From assembly GCF_004348545.1 (NCBI RefSeq), contig NZ_SMKL01000054.1, forward strand, positions 1 through 41,843: DNA of 41,843 nucleotides, in the 5' to 3' direction. The notes below the pieces were generated by a model. That model was not told the origin of the DNA and searched no databases. It saw only the letters and a list, made by a program, of their open reading frames with translations. Source of the DNA: Jiangella ureilytica. Lineage in GTDB: Bacteria; Actinomycetota; Actinomycetes; Jiangellales; Jiangellaceae. This document shows, piece by piece, positions 18,850-28,192 of this stretch (position 1 is the stretch's first letter; each line of letters starts with the position of its first letter). The position numbers were made by a program, and so were the translations under genes.

Positions 18850-19941
18850 TCAGCGCCCGGCGAGGTCCCGGCACAGGCCGGCGACCAGCCGGGCGTTGTC
18901 GTCCTCGTCGGGCCACGTGGCGGCATGCCGCCGGCCGCGCTCCCCCAGTTCCGTGCGCCGCTGCGGGTCGTCGAGCAGCGCGTTGACGGCCTCGGCGACG
19001 GCGGTGACGTCGCCGACGGGGACCACCTGCGCGCCGTCGCCGACCAGTTCAGGGACGCCGCCGGCCGCCGTCGCGACCACGGGCAGCCCCACCTGCATGG
19101 CCTCCTGGATCACCAGCGGCCGGCCCTCCCAGACCGACGTCAGCACGTAGACGTCGGCGGCGGCCAGCAGGTCCGGGACGTCGGAGCGCCGGCCGAGCAG
19201 CCGCACGGGCAGGTCGTCCCACGCGATGGCCCGGTTCAGCTCGTCCTCGAGAGGCCCGTCCCCGGCGACGACCACCAGCGGGGCGGGGTCGCGGTCCTTC
19301 CACCGCTTCGCGGCCGCCAGCAGGACGTCGAGGCCCTTCTGCTCGGCCAGCCGGTTCACCGCGAGCAGCAGCGGACGGTCCTGTGCCCCGAGCTCCGAAC
19401 GGACGGCGGCAGCGTCGCGTTTCGCGGGCTGGACCCGCGGCGCGGCGACGGGGGCCAGCCGGACGTCCGGCGCGCCGAGCTCGCGGGCCCGCGCGACCAG
19501 GTCCGACGAGACGCCGAGCGTGACGTCGGCCCGGCGTGCGGCCAGCCGCTCCAGCCCGCCGATCAGCATCCGCTTCGGCCCGGTCGCCAGGACGGCGTTG
19601 TGCCAGGTGGCGAAGAGCGGGACCCGCCCGGGCCGCCGCCGGCCGAGAGCCAGGCCGGACAGCGCCGCCGCGCGGAAGCCGTGCGCGTGCACCACGTCGG
19701 TGCCGCGGAACGCCCGGCGCAGGCCGCGGACCGCGGCGACGTCGGCCGGCGGGTTCGGCGCGCTGCCGATGCGGACCGGCGCGAACCGGGCACCGGCGCC
19801 GGTGAAGTCGAACCGCTCCTGCGTCTGCGCCGGGCCGGCGACGCCGACCTCGATGCCCAGCCCGCCGAGCCGCTCCACGAGCGAGCGCACGTGCATGCCG
19901 ACGCCCCCCGCCGTCATGCCGACGACGATCGTCAGCCTCAT
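18850..19941 (-). CDS. GT4-family glycosyltransferase
   Basis: A protein of 363 aa from the ATG at 19941, which has AGGAGG 6 nt ahead; the open frame extends 28 codons further without support. The GT-B fold is seen in MTAGGVGMHVRSLVERL (N-terminal donor/acceptor cleft), LAVNRLAEQKGLDVLLAA, and the E-x7-E donor-binding motif in SVWEGRPLVIQEAMQVGLPVV. Acceptor and sugar are unknown. It follows murJ by 142 bp in the same direction, in a block with steA, mctB and a MraY-like gene, so a role in envelope glycan or glycolipid synthesis is likely (inference). Confidence 0.88.
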   Translation of the reverse strand: MRLTIVVGMTAGGVGMHVRSLVERLGGLGIEVGVAGPAQTQERFDFTGAGARFAPVRIGSAPNPPADVAAVRGLRRAFRGTDVVHAHGFRAAALSGLALGRRRPGRVPLFATWHNAVLATGPKRMLIGGLERLAARRADVTLGVSSDLVARARELGAPDVRLAPVAAPRVQPAKRDAAAVRSELGAQDRPLLLAVNRLAEQKGLDVLLAAAKRWKDRDPAPLVVVAGDGPLEDELNRAIAWDDLPVRLLGRRSDVPDLLAAADVYVLTSVWEGRPLVIQEAMQVGLPVVATAAGGVPELVGDGAQVVPVGDVTAVAEAVNALLDDPQRRTELGERGRRHAATWPDEDDNARLVAGLCRDLAGR

Positions 19942-20083
19942 CGCTGTCCTCCTGTGCTGGAAAGGGTCCAACCTAACGTTCGCCGGGCGCGAGTGTCGGT
20001 GCCCGCCCGTAGGGTGGGGTCCCACCCGCCGGGCGGGGTCTGACGTCCCACCACCGAACCGGCCGCAGCGCCTCGTGCGGGCG

Positions 20084-21694
20084 TCAGCGCCGCAGCAGCG
20101 CCCGCAGGTCGCCGCGGAGGAAGGGCCAGGACCCGGCCACGGCGACCGCCGTCACCGCCAGCGCCGCCGCCGCGCCGGCCAGTACCAGGTACGCCGCCGA
20201 CCCCGAGCCGAACGCCGACGAGACCGCCCAGCCGGTCGCTCCGCCCACCCCGGCCGCCATCACGCCCACCACGAACGTCCGGGCCACGCCGGCCAGCGCG
20301 ACGCCGCCGGAGTCGCGCACGACCCCCGCCAGCAGCAACACCCCCGCCACGCTCAGCCCGGCCGTGTGCGCCAGGCCCAGCGCGGCCGTCACGCCGTCCT
20401 CGCCGACCGACGAGGTCAGCACCACCGCCAGCGCGATGACCACGAGCCAGCCGCCCGCCGTCGCCGCCGCCGAGGTCTTGCCGCGGCCCCGCGCGTACAG
20501 CGCCCGGCCGAGATGCGCCACGAGCCCGTAGCCCACCAGGCCGGGCGCGAACGCCACCAGCGCCCACGCCATGCGCTCGGGCGGCGCGTCGCCGGCGCCG
20601 ATGGCCGCGAAGAACCGGGCGACCGGCCAGGCGGCCGCCACCAGCACCGCCGCACCCAGCAGCGACACCAGCACGACCGCCCTGGTCGACCTCGCCAGCA
20701 CGGACGCATACTCCGAGCGCGACGTCTCCGCGTGCTCGGACAGCCGCGGGAACGCCGCCGTCGCGATCGGGACGGCCAGCACCGCGTAGGGCAGCAGGTA
20801 CACCATCCAGCTGTTCAGGTAGGTGACGGCGCCGCCGGTGCCGCCGTGCTCGTTCGACATCAGGTACGACGTCAGATACGCCAGCTGCTGCGCCACCAGC
20901 GTCACCAGCCCGGCGCCGGCCAGCAGCGCCGCCCGCCGCCGCACGCCGTCGGGGAAGCGCAGCGTCGGCCGCACGCCGGTGACCCGCAGCAGCATCGGCA
21001 GCAGCGTCGCCAGCGCCAGCGCCAGCACGCCCACCGTCGTCCCGCCCGCCAGCACCAGCTCCGAGGTCCGGTCCAGCGACGACAGGTCGTCCGCCGAGCC
21101 CGTGAACACCGCCCCGAACGCCACGTACGCCGTCGCCACGACGACGCTGGACACCACCGGCGCCAGCGCCGCGGCCAGGAACCGCCTGTGCGCCTGGAGC
21201 GTCCCGGCGGTGACGACGGCGATGCCGTACAGCGGGATCTGCGGCAGGAACAGCAGCAGCATCGACCGGCCGACCCTGACGCCTTCGGAGCCGCCGGCGT
21301 CGCCCAGCATGACCGACATCAAGGGCCCGGCGACCAGCACGCCCAGCAGTGCGACCGGCACCAGCAGCACCAGCGTCCAGCCGAGCAGTGCCGACACCGT
21401 CTGCCGGACGTGCGCGTGGTCGCCCCGCCCGGCCGCGGCGGCCAGCAGCGGCACGACGGCGCCGGCCAGCGCGCCGCCGGCGACGATCTCGAAGACGACG
21501 TTGGGGATCGCGTTCGCCGTGGCGTAGACGGAGCCGAGCAGCGTCTCGCCCACCTGGGCCTGGAAGACCAGCTGCCGGCCGAAGCCCACCACGCGGGCCA
21601 GCACGCTGACCACGGCGATCAGCGCCGCGCCGCCCGCGATGCCGGCGGCCGCCCCGGCAGCGACCCGCCCGGCCGAGACCCGGCGCGCGTTCAC
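20084..21694 (-). CDS. murJ: MurJ-type lipid II flippase (MviN family, MATE-like)
   Basis: A protein of 536 aa, about 14 hydrophobic helices. VSVLARVVGFGRQLVFQAQVG, NAIPNVVFEIVAGGALAGAVVPLL and the following helices match MurJ/MviN. It is expected to flip lipid-linked peptidoglycan precursors outward. The GTG start is 5 nt past the stop of the MraY-like gene. Many actinobacteria have an essential MurJ elsewhere, near the origin, so this could be a second member with a related cargo. Confidence 0.85.
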   Translation of the reverse strand: MNARRVSAGRVAAGAAAGIAGGAALIAVVSVLARVVGFGRQLVFQAQVGETLLGSVYATANAIPNVVFEIVAGGALAGAVVPLLAAAAGRGDHAHVRQTVSALLGWTLVLLVPVALLGVLVAGPLMSVMLGDAGGSEGVRVGRSMLLLFLPQIPLYGIAVVTAGTLQAHRRFLAAALAPVVSSVVVATAYVAFGAVFTGSADDLSSLDRTSELVLAGGTTVGVLALALATLLPMLLRVTGVRPTLRFPDGVRRRAALLAGAGLVTLVAQQLAYLTSYLMSNEHGGTGGAVTYLNSWMVYLLPYAVLAVPIATAAFPRLSEHAETSRSEYASVLARSTRAVVLVSLLGAAVLVAAAWPVARFFAAIGAGDAPPERMAWALVAFAPGLVGYGLVAHLGRALYARGRGKTSAAATAGGWLVVIALAVVLTSSVGEDGVTAALGLAHTAGLSVAGVLLLAGVVRDSGGVALAGVARTFVVGVMAAGVGGATGWAVSSAFGSGSAAYLVLAGAAAALAVTAVAVAGSWPFLRGDLRALLRR

Positions 21695-21699
21695 GCTCG

Positions 21700-22512
21700 T
21701 CAGCTCAGGCGGCCGAGGCCGTCGAGCTCGCGCAGGACCGGGGTGCGCTCGATGACCTTGGTGAAGCTGACCTTCTCGCTGGCCAGCGTCAGCCCGGTGA
21801 CCACGGCGAGGTGCGCCAGCCGCGCGGCCCGGCCCTCGCGGGCGACCAGCGCCAGGCCGAGCAGCGCGCCGAGCGTGTTGGCGCCGGCGTCGCCCAGCAT
21901 GGTCCGCTCGCCGAGGTCGTCGGCCAGCGTGGCCGCGGACGCGCCCACGGCGGCCGCCCCGACCGGCGCCGCCGGACCGCCCACCACGAACGGCGTGTGC
22001 AGCAGGACCACCTTGTTGGCCCGGCCCGGGCGCAGGTCAAGCAGGTTCAGCAGGTTGGCGTGCCCGGCGACGGCGGCACCGCCGATGGCGGCGTCGACGA
22101 CGTTGTCGCTGACCAGCGCCCCGCCGATGACCCCGGCCGCGCCGATGACGCCGATCTTCACGACGCCGCTGGTGACCTCGCCCGACTGCAGCGCCGACAG
22201 GTGACCGCGCAGGCCCTTGCTCGCCGTCGAGCCGAACAGGTCGTCGTAGAGCCCGACGGCGCCGACGGCGACGGCGGCGGCCACGCCCGCCGTACGGACC
22301 CGCGCGGGCAGCCCCGGCGCGACGGCGATGCCCGCGGCGGCTCCGGCGGCGACGGCGGGACCGGCCGCCAGGGTGACCGTCGAGCCGCGGAAGTTCTTGC
22401 GCTCCCAGAGCTCGGCGCCGCCCGGCTTAGCCGCACCGACCTGGCGGGATGCCAGCCAGGCCGCGGCGCCCGCGGCACCGGCGGCGACGAGGGAACCGAC
22501 GATGCGCTTCAC
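21700..22512 (-). CDS. Divergent MraY/WecA-superfamily membrane protein
   Basis: A protein of 270 aa, GTG start overlapping the mctB/steB stop by 4 nt. It is Ala/Gly-rich and largely hydrophobic. Three loops recall polyprenyl-phosphate N-acetylhexosamine phosphotransferases: GLYDDLFGS (the DD pair), NLLNLLDLRPGRANK (like N-x-x-N-x-x-D) and MLGDAGANTLGALLG (like GD-x-G-S). The family is usually longer (320-400 aa) with more helices, so this is a reduced variant; whether it still transfers a sugar phosphate is open. Its place between mctB/steB and murJ suggests a lipid-linked precursor substrate. Confidence 0.7.
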   Translation of the reverse strand: MKRIVGSLVAAGAAGAAAWLASRQVGAAKPGGAELWERKNFRGSTVTLAAGPAVAAGAAAGIAVAPGLPARVRTAGVAAAVAVGAVGLYDDLFGSTASKGLRGHLSALQSGEVTSGVVKIGVIGAAGVIGGALVSDNVVDAAIGGAAVAGHANLLNLLDLRPGRANKVVLLHTPFVVGGPAAPVGAAAVGASAATLADDLGERTMLGDAGANTLGALLGLALVAREGRAARLAHLAVVTGLTLASEKVSFTKVIERTPVLRELDGLGRLS

Positions 22513-23489
22513 TCCGATCCCCCCTCGGTGGCCTCGTCGGTGACGCTCTGCCCGGGTTCCTCGGGCACCGGCGGCAGCGCGCCGTCGGTGTCGCCGACCA
22601 CGCCGTACTGCCCGGAGCCGCCCTCGGACTGCTCGCTGAGCGCGAAGACCACGGCGGCGCGGCCGCTGGGCAGGTCGACGGAGTCGACGGTGGACACGAT
22701 CTCGGCGATGTCGCCGTTGTCGCGGATGGTGCGCAGCAGGCCGTCCTCGGCGGTCGACGCCGGACCGGCCACGACGGCACCGGTGCCGGCGGCGTCGATG
22801 CTGGCGGCCAGTGTGCCCAGCCGGTTCAGCCGGTCCTCGGCGTCGTCACCGGACACCGACCCGGCCACCAGGACCGCGAGCGACGGCGCCACGGAGGCGT
22901 CCTGCTCGAGCGTGATGAGGTCGGACTCCTCGAACGCCGTGACGGTGGCGGTGTCGATGGTCTCGTGCGACGCACCCGGCTCGACCGGCGGCGCCAGCAG
23001 CGCGGCGGCCAGCACGGCGGCACCGCGGGCGTAGCCGTCGCCGGTGGCCGGCAGCTCGGTGCCCGACGACACCAGCTCGGTGGCGAGCTCGTCGAGCACC
23101 GGCTCGGTGTCGGGGTCGGTCCACGTCGGCTCGATGCGCACGGTGAGCTCGGCCGTCGCGCCCGCGGTCTCGAGGGTCTCGCGGACGGCGGTGACGGTGT
23201 CCTCGTCGGCGCCCGGCAGCGCGATGACGCCGACGTACTGGCCCTCGAGCTGGCCGGTGACCAGCCGCGGCGTCACCTCTTGGAGGAACGCCTGCTGGTA
23301 GGCGGTGTCGGCCTCGGTGGCCTCGAGCTGCTCGCGCAGCTCGCGGTTCTCGTCGCGCAGCGACGACGTCTGCTCGGCCAGTGTGTCGTCGACGGTGTCG
23401 CCGAGCGGTCCCGCGCCGAGCACGATGCCGGCCGCCAGCGCGAAGAAGACGGCGATGATCGAGACCAGGTGATAACGAAAGTCGATCAC
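22509..23489 (-). CDS. mctB: MctB/SteB-like copper-transporter / division protein
   Basis: A protein of 326 aa, GTG start. One N-terminal membrane helix (RYHLVSIIAVFFALAAGIVLG) is followed by a coiled-coil stretch (about 35-65, rich in Leu/Glu/Arg) and a long exported domain. This is the Rv1698 family. In M. tuberculosis the protein (MctB) lowers copper in the periplasm; in Corynebacterium the homologue SteB works with SteA at the division site. The steA gene ends 1 nt before this start, so a SteA-SteB unit is the simpler reading here. No Cys/His/Met-rich metal site is obvious. Confidence 0.85.
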   Translation of the reverse strand: MIDFRYHLVSIIAVFFALAAGIVLGAGPLGDTVDDTLAEQTSSLRDENRELREQLEATEADTAYQQAFLQEVTPRLVTGQLEGQYVGVIALPGADEDTVTAVRETLETAGATAELTVRIEPTWTDPDTEPVLDELATELVSSGTELPATGDGYARGAAVLAAALLAPPVEPGASHETIDTATVTAFEESDLITLEQDASVAPSLAVLVAGSVSGDDAEDRLNRLGTLAASIDAAGTGAVVAGPASTAEDGLLRTIRDNGDIAEIVSTVDSVDLPSGRAAVVFALSEQSEGGSGQYGVVGDTDGALPPVPEEPGQSVTDEATEGGSE

Positions 23490-23490
23490 G

Positions 23491-24675
23491 TCAGAAGAGT
23501 CCCTGCACCCAGAAGTAGAAGCGGTCCCACCACGAGCCCACGATGTCGAGGTAGGCCTGGCCCGTCGGGGTCGAGTACATGGCGGCGACGACCGCCGTGA
23601 TGCCCGCGACGATGAGCACGGCCAGCATCCACGTGGGAACGCTGCTGTGGTAGAGCCGGCTCACGCCCTTGGCGTCGACGAGCTTACTGCCCACCCGCAG
23701 GCGGGTGAGGAAGGTACTGGCCATGCCGGAACGGCCCTTGTCGAGGAACTCGACCAGCGTGGCGTGCGTGCCGACGGCGACGATGAGGCTCGCGCCCTTG
23801 TCGTCGGCCAGCAGCATGGCGATGTCCTCGCTGGTGCCGGTGGCGGCGAACGGCACGCCCGACAGCCCCATGCGCTCGAGCCGTCCCAGCCCGGGCGCGC
23901 GGCCGTCTCGATAGGCGTGCACCACCAGCTCGGCGCCGCTGGACAGCGCGGAGTCGGAGATGGAGTCCATGTCGCCGACGATCAGATCCGGCTCGAGCCC
24001 GACCTCGAGCAGCGCGTCGGCGCCGCCGTCGACGCCGATGAGAACGGGGTGGTACTCGCGGATGTACGGCCGCAGTGTGGCGAGGTCCTCTTTGTAGTCG
24101 TAACCGCGGACGACGATGAGGGCGTGGCGGCCGTCGAAGTCGGTGCGGATCTCGGGCACGCCGACGCCGTCGAGGAGCAGCTCGCGCTCGCGCTTGAGGT
24201 ACTCCATGGTGTTGGCGGCGAACGCCTCGAGCTGCGCCGACAGGCCCTCGCGGGCCGCGCTCATCAGCTTGGCGAGGCTCTCTTCGTCGTGCCGGATGCC
24301 GACGCCGACGGCCTCGCCGGTGCTGTCGCGGTACAGCGTGGTGCCGTCGACGCGCAGCCGCTCGCCCTCTTTGACCGCGCTGAACAGGTCGGGCCCGACG
24401 TCGTCGATGAGCGGGATGCCGGCCCGGACGATGATGTCGGGGCCCAGGTTCGGGTAACGGCCGCTGACTGACGGGCGCACGTTGACGACCGCGCCGGCCT
24501 GACAGGCGACGAGGGCCTCAGCGCTGACGCGGTCGAGATCGAGGTGGTCGATCACGGCGATCTCGCCCGGTTTGAGGCGCTTCGTGAGGTTCTTCGTGCG
24601 GTGGTCCAGACGCACCGTGCCGCTGACCCCGGGCAGGTCATCGGGCTTGCGGCGGCGCAGTGCTGGCATCCTCAC
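23491..24675 (-). CDS. steA: SteA-like cytokinetic ring protein
   Basis: A protein of 394 aa from the GTG at 24675 (AGGA 8 nt upstream); the ATG two codons later is also possible. The middle has a thiamine-pyrophosphokinase-like fold: PVLIGVDGGADALLEVGLEPDLIVGDMDSISDSAL. One membrane helix (WMLAVLIVAGITAVVAAMY) lies near the C-terminus with a short aromatic tail, so most of the protein is cytoplasmic. It is the Rv1697/SteA family, which sits at the septum and with SteB influences peptidoglycan splitting. First gene of the operon running to 18850. Confidence 0.85.
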   Translation of the reverse strand: MRMPALRRRKPDDLPGVSGTVRLDHRTKNLTKRLKPGEIAVIDHLDLDRVSAEALVACQAGAVVNVRPSVSGRYPNLGPDIIVRAGIPLIDDVGPDLFSAVKEGERLRVDGTTLYRDSTGEAVGVGIRHDEESLAKLMSAAREGLSAQLEAFAANTMEYLKRERELLLDGVGVPEIRTDFDGRHALIVVRGYDYKEDLATLRPYIREYHPVLIGVDGGADALLEVGLEPDLIVGDMDSISDSALSSGAELVVHAYRDGRAPGLGRLERMGLSGVPFAATGTSEDIAMLLADDKGASLIVAVGTHATLVEFLDKGRSGMASTFLTRLRVGSKLVDAKGVSRLYHSSVPTWMLAVLIVAGITAVVAAMYSTPTGQAYLDIVGSWWDRFYFWVQGLF

Positions 24676-24776
24676 CAAGCGAATCCTGCCACGTTCGGGT
24701 CCGTAACACCGCATCGGTCCGGTGTGTGTTGGCCGTTTCCCTGCCGATCACCCGCGCCCGGCCCAGGGCTCCCGGC

Positions 24777-27131
24777 TCACTGGCGGGCGAGCGCGATGCG
24801 GATCTCCGCGGCATGATCGACGACGCCGTCGCCGGACAGGTCGTACACGACGCGGTCGATCACGCCGGTGAACGGGAACGGGTTGCGGTAGGCGTCGGTC
24901 ACCGGCGACCCGGCATCGGAGCCGACCGCGATCCCCGACGCCAGCCCCATGGTGATCGGAATGGTCACCGGCAGCTCACCGGAGCCGATCGGATCGCCGT
25001 CGACGAACAGCGTCGCGATGCCCGGCGCGCCCTTCCCCTCCAGCGGCCGCGGCTCGCCCGTCGGCTCGAACTCGAAGCTGAGCGCGTGCCGGCCGGCCGG
25101 GACGGTGGTGTCGGACACGACGTGGAACTCCTGGTCGGCGACATAGTTGTAGACGTAGTGCAGCCGCCCGTCGTGGACGTAGAAGGTGAAGCCGCCGTCG
25201 ACGCCGCCCTGCGAGACGAGCACGCCCTCGGCGCCGTCGTCGGGGATCGTCACCAGCGCCGTGATGGTGTGGGCGCGGTTGACGATGCGCGGGGCGGCGT
25301 CCTGCGCCACCTCCTGGGTGCCGGGACGGAACACGTAGCGGGTGCGCGGCGGCGCGATCGACGGCCGCTGCTCGGCGATGCGCTGCTGGCCCCGTCCGTC
25401 GACGGGCAGCACGTGGTACTTCCCGGCCTCGACGTACCACTGGGCGATGAGCTCGATGAGCTTGTCGCGGTGCTCGGCCGCGACGTCGTGGTTCTCGGCG
25501 AAGTCCTCCGCCACGTGGTAGAGCTGCCAGCCGGTGGCATCGAGCTCGGTGAGCGCCTCCGCTGTGATGGGGGTGCCGAACTCGCGCCCGGTCTCGGCGA
25601 ACGACGGCCCGGGCCAGGGGCAGACCGCCCGCCAGCCGTCGTGGTAGATCGAGCGGTGGCCGATCATCTCGAAGTACTGGGTGACGTGCCGCGAGGGCGC
25701 CGCGGCGTCGTCGAACGTGTACGCGAAGCTGATCCCCTCGAGCGGCGACTGCGTCACGCCGCGGATCTGGTCCGGCGGCTCCAGGCCCAGCGCGTCCAGG
25801 ACGGTGGGCACCATGTCGATGGCGTGTGCGTACTGTGCGCGCAGCTCGCCCCGCGCGGCGAACCCGCGCGGCCAGTGCACGATGAACGGGTCGCTGATGC
25901 CGCCGCGGTACGTCTCGCGCTTCCACCGCCGGAACGGCGTGTTGCCGGCCCACGTCCAGCCCCACGGGTAGTGGTTGAAGTGCTTCGGCCCGCCGAGCTC
26001 GTCGATGGCGGCGAGGTTCCGCTCCAGCGACTCCGGCACGAAGTTGAAGAACTTGTTCTCGTTGACCGAGCCGCTCGGGCCGCCTTCGGCGCTGGCCCCG
26101 TTGTCGCTCAGCACCATGATCAGCGTGTTGTCCAGTTCGCCGAGGTCATCGAGGAAGTCGACGAGCCGGCCGATGTGATGGTCGGTATGGGTGAGGAAGC
26201 CCGCGAACACCTCCATCATCCGGGCGTAGAGCCGCCGCTCCTCGTCCGTGCAGTCCGCCCAGCGTTGGACGTCGGGGTCGTGCCGTGACAGCTCGGCGCC
26301 GGCCGGGACGAGCCCGAGTTCCTGCTGCCGGGCGAACACGCGCTCGCGATAGGCCTCCCAGCCGTCGTCGAACGCGCCCGCGTACCGATCGGCCCACTCG
26401 CGCGGGACGTGGTGCGGCGCGTGCATGGCACCGGTGGCGAAGTACAGGAAGAACGGCTTGTTCGGAGCGACCTGCTTGGCGTCGGCGATGAACGAGATGG
26501 CCCGGTCGGTGAGGTCCTCGGTGAGGTGGTAGCCCTCGTCCGGGGACCTGGGCGGCTCGACCCGATGGTGGTCGTGGACGAGCTCCGGGTAGTACTGGTG
26601 CGTGTCGCCGCCGAGGAACCCGTAGTAGCGCTCGAAGCCACGGCCCAGCGGCCAGCGGTCGTACGGCCCGGCCGCCGACACCTGATCGGCCGGCGTCAGG
26701 TGCCACTTGCCGACGGCGTACGTGCTGTAGCCGTGCTGCAGCAGCATCTCGGGGAGGAAGCCGTTCTCGAACGGGATGTAGCCGTCGTATCCCGGGAACC
26801 CGGTCGACACCTCGGTGATGGCGGCGAGATGGTTGGAATGGTGGTTGCGGCCGGTGAGCACGCACGACCGCGTCGGCGAGCACAGCGCCGTCGTGTGCAT
26901 GTTCGCGTAGCGCAGTCCGCCGCCGGCCAGTCGGTCCAGGTTCGGCGTCTCGATCGGGCTGCCGTAACACCCGAGCTGGCCGTAGCCGGTGTCGTCCAGG
27001 ATCACGAACAGCACGTTCGGTGCGCCCTCGGCCGCACGTCGCGGCTCCGGCCAGGCCGGCTCGGAGACGTCGAACGTCCGGCCGACGACGCCCGGGAACG
27101 CCCGCCCGGGCGAGTACTCGGTCAGCGGCAT
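24777..27131 (-). CDS. Arylsulfatase (AtsA/AtsD-like, formylglycine type)
   Basis: A protein of 784 aa, matching the length of mycobacterial AtsA/AtsD (about 787 aa). ILDDTGYG (D46, D47 metal ligands) and the C-S-P-T-R sulfatase motif with Cys84, the residue converted to formylglycine, are present, as are GKWHL and the LSDNGASAEGG loop. The C-terminal 200 residues look like a beta-sandwich. It hydrolyses sulfate esters. No signal peptide is seen, suggesting a cytoplasmic enzyme as in mycobacteria. The activating formylglycine-generating enzyme is not in the window. ATG 27131 follows AGAGGAG. Confidence 0.93.
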   Translation of the reverse strand: MPLTEYSPGRAFPGVVGRTFDVSEPAWPEPRRAAEGAPNVLFVILDDTGYGQLGCYGSPIETPNLDRLAGGGLRYANMHTTALCSPTRSCVLTGRNHHSNHLAAITEVSTGFPGYDGYIPFENGFLPEMLLQHGYSTYAVGKWHLTPADQVSAAGPYDRWPLGRGFERYYGFLGGDTHQYYPELVHDHHRVEPPRSPDEGYHLTEDLTDRAISFIADAKQVAPNKPFFLYFATGAMHAPHHVPREWADRYAGAFDDGWEAYRERVFARQQELGLVPAGAELSRHDPDVQRWADCTDEERRLYARMMEVFAGFLTHTDHHIGRLVDFLDDLGELDNTLIMVLSDNGASAEGGPSGSVNENKFFNFVPESLERNLAAIDELGGPKHFNHYPWGWTWAGNTPFRRWKRETYRGGISDPFIVHWPRGFAARGELRAQYAHAIDMVPTVLDALGLEPPDQIRGVTQSPLEGISFAYTFDDAAAPSRHVTQYFEMIGHRSIYHDGWRAVCPWPGPSFAETGREFGTPITAEALTELDATGWQLYHVAEDFAENHDVAAEHRDKLIELIAQWYVEAGKYHVLPVDGRGQQRIAEQRPSIAPPRTRYVFRPGTQEVAQDAAPRIVNRAHTITALVTIPDDGAEGVLVSQGGVDGGFTFYVHDGRLHYVYNYVADQEFHVVSDTTVPAGRHALSFEFEPTGEPRPLEGKGAPGIATLFVDGDPIGSGELPVTIPITMGLASGIAVGSDAGSPVTDAYRNPFPFTGVIDRVVYDLSGDGVVDHAAEIRIALARQ

Positions 27132-27167
27132 CGCAGTGCTCCTCTGTGTGGTTCGACGACGACGGTG

Positions 27168-27587
27168 TCAGACGGCGGTCGGGTGCGGCTGCAGCAGCTT
27201 CGCCTTCTGCGCCGCGAACTCGTCCGGGCTCAGCACGCCCTCGTCGCGCAGCCGGGCCAGCTTGGACAGCTCGTCGGCGGTGCTCGGAGCGCCGGCCCCG
27301 TTCGGGCTGGCGGCGTCGCGGACGTAGTCGCGGAACGCCTCGTCGCGACGCTGGTACTCGCGCGCCATCCGCTCGGTCATGCCGGAGCCGCGCACGATCA
27401 GGTAGATCAGCGCGCCGAGCAGCGGCAGCACCAGGATGAAGATCGTCCACAGCGCCTTCGTCCAGCCGGACAGGTCGTCGCTGCGGAACACGTCGGTGAG
27501 CAGGGTCACCAGGAGCCAGATCCACGCGATGAACAGGAAGAACCAGAGCATCGTGAGGAACAGGTTCAGGAGCGGGTAGTCGTCCAT
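27168..27587 (-). CDS. Two-TM PLDc_N / SHOCT domain protein
   Basis: A protein of 139 aa. Two membrane helices (about 8-30 and 45-66, the second in WTIFILVLPLLGALIYLIV) form a PLDc_N-type module. The C-terminal SHOCT motif is in LSKLARLRDEGVLSPDEFAAQKAKLL (about residues 108-133), a short oligomerisation helix pair. Function is unknown; such proteins often sit beside transporters. ATG 27587 has GGAGGTGG just upstream. The arylsulfatase follows 37 bp downstream. Confidence 0.85.
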   Translation of the reverse strand: MDDYPLLNLFLTMLWFFLFIAWIWLLVTLLTDVFRSDDLSGWTKALWTIFILVLPLLGALIYLIVRGSGMTERMAREYQRRDEAFRDYVRDAASPNGAGAPSTADELSKLARLRDEGVLSPDEFAAQKAKLLQPHPTAV

Positions 27588-27633
27588 GGTCCACCTCCGG
27601 TCGCAGCGTGGCAGCCGGGGACGGCGCTCATCC

Positions 27634-28179
27634 TCACCCCCGCGGGGTGATCTCGGGCGGCGGTCGTCCGGCGCCCCCGTGCTCGTGGCCGGCCCGCGCG
27701 ACGGTCATCCGGTGCGCGATCTGCGACGACGCGACCGCGAACAGCGCACCGATCACCACCAGGTCGAAGACGATCTGCACCATCACCGCGATCCGGGCCG
27801 CCTGTCCGGCGGCGTGGACGTCGCCGTAGCCGACGGTGCCCAGCGTGACGATGGAGAAGTACAACGCGTCCGTGCGGGTCGCGAGGCCGTCGAACTGCGC
27901 CGGGTCGTTGCGCTCCATGAGGTAGTAGGTGAGCGCGAAGAACACGACCACGATGTAGAGCACCGACAGCAGGCCGAACACCCGCGTGCGCGCCTCCCCG
28001 AGCCTGGCGGCGAACCTGCGGACCTCGTGCACCGTCAGCCACACCAGCCCGGCCACCCCCGCCAGGAACAGTGCGCCGCTGACGACCTCGGGCGGATCGT
28101 GCGGGCGCGACAGCGGCAGTGTGTAGTAGACGACGAGCGCGCAGACCAGCGTCAGGACACTGCGAACGATGTACGTCAT
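27634..28179 (-). CDS. K+-channel-like ion channel protein
   Basis: A protein of 181 aa. Four hydrophobic helices (about 4-20, 33-51, 68-88 and 130-152). Between the last two is a pore loop, ALYFSIVTLGTVGYGDVHA, with the selectivity filter TVGYGD at 115-120, typical of K+ channels. The two helices around the pore form the minimal channel; the first two are extra. The short cytoplasmic tail has no RCK/TrkA domain, so gating is unknown. ATG has GGGAGG upstream. Confidence 0.88.
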   Translation of the reverse strand: MTYIVRSVLTLVCALVVYYTLPLSRPHDPPEVVSGALFLAGVAGLVWLTVHEVRRFAARLGEARTRVFGLLSVLYIVVVFFALTYYLMERNDPAQFDGLATRTDALYFSIVTLGTVGYGDVHAAGQAARIAVMVQIVFDLVVIGALFAVASSQIAHRMTVARAGHEHGGAGRPPPEITPRG

Positions 28180-28192
28180 GCTGCGGCCTCCC

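Noticed and set aside
22509-24675. A copper-resistance locus based on the MctB-like gene
   Set aside because: No copper regulator, ATPase or metal-rich motif is present; linkage to steA favours a division role.
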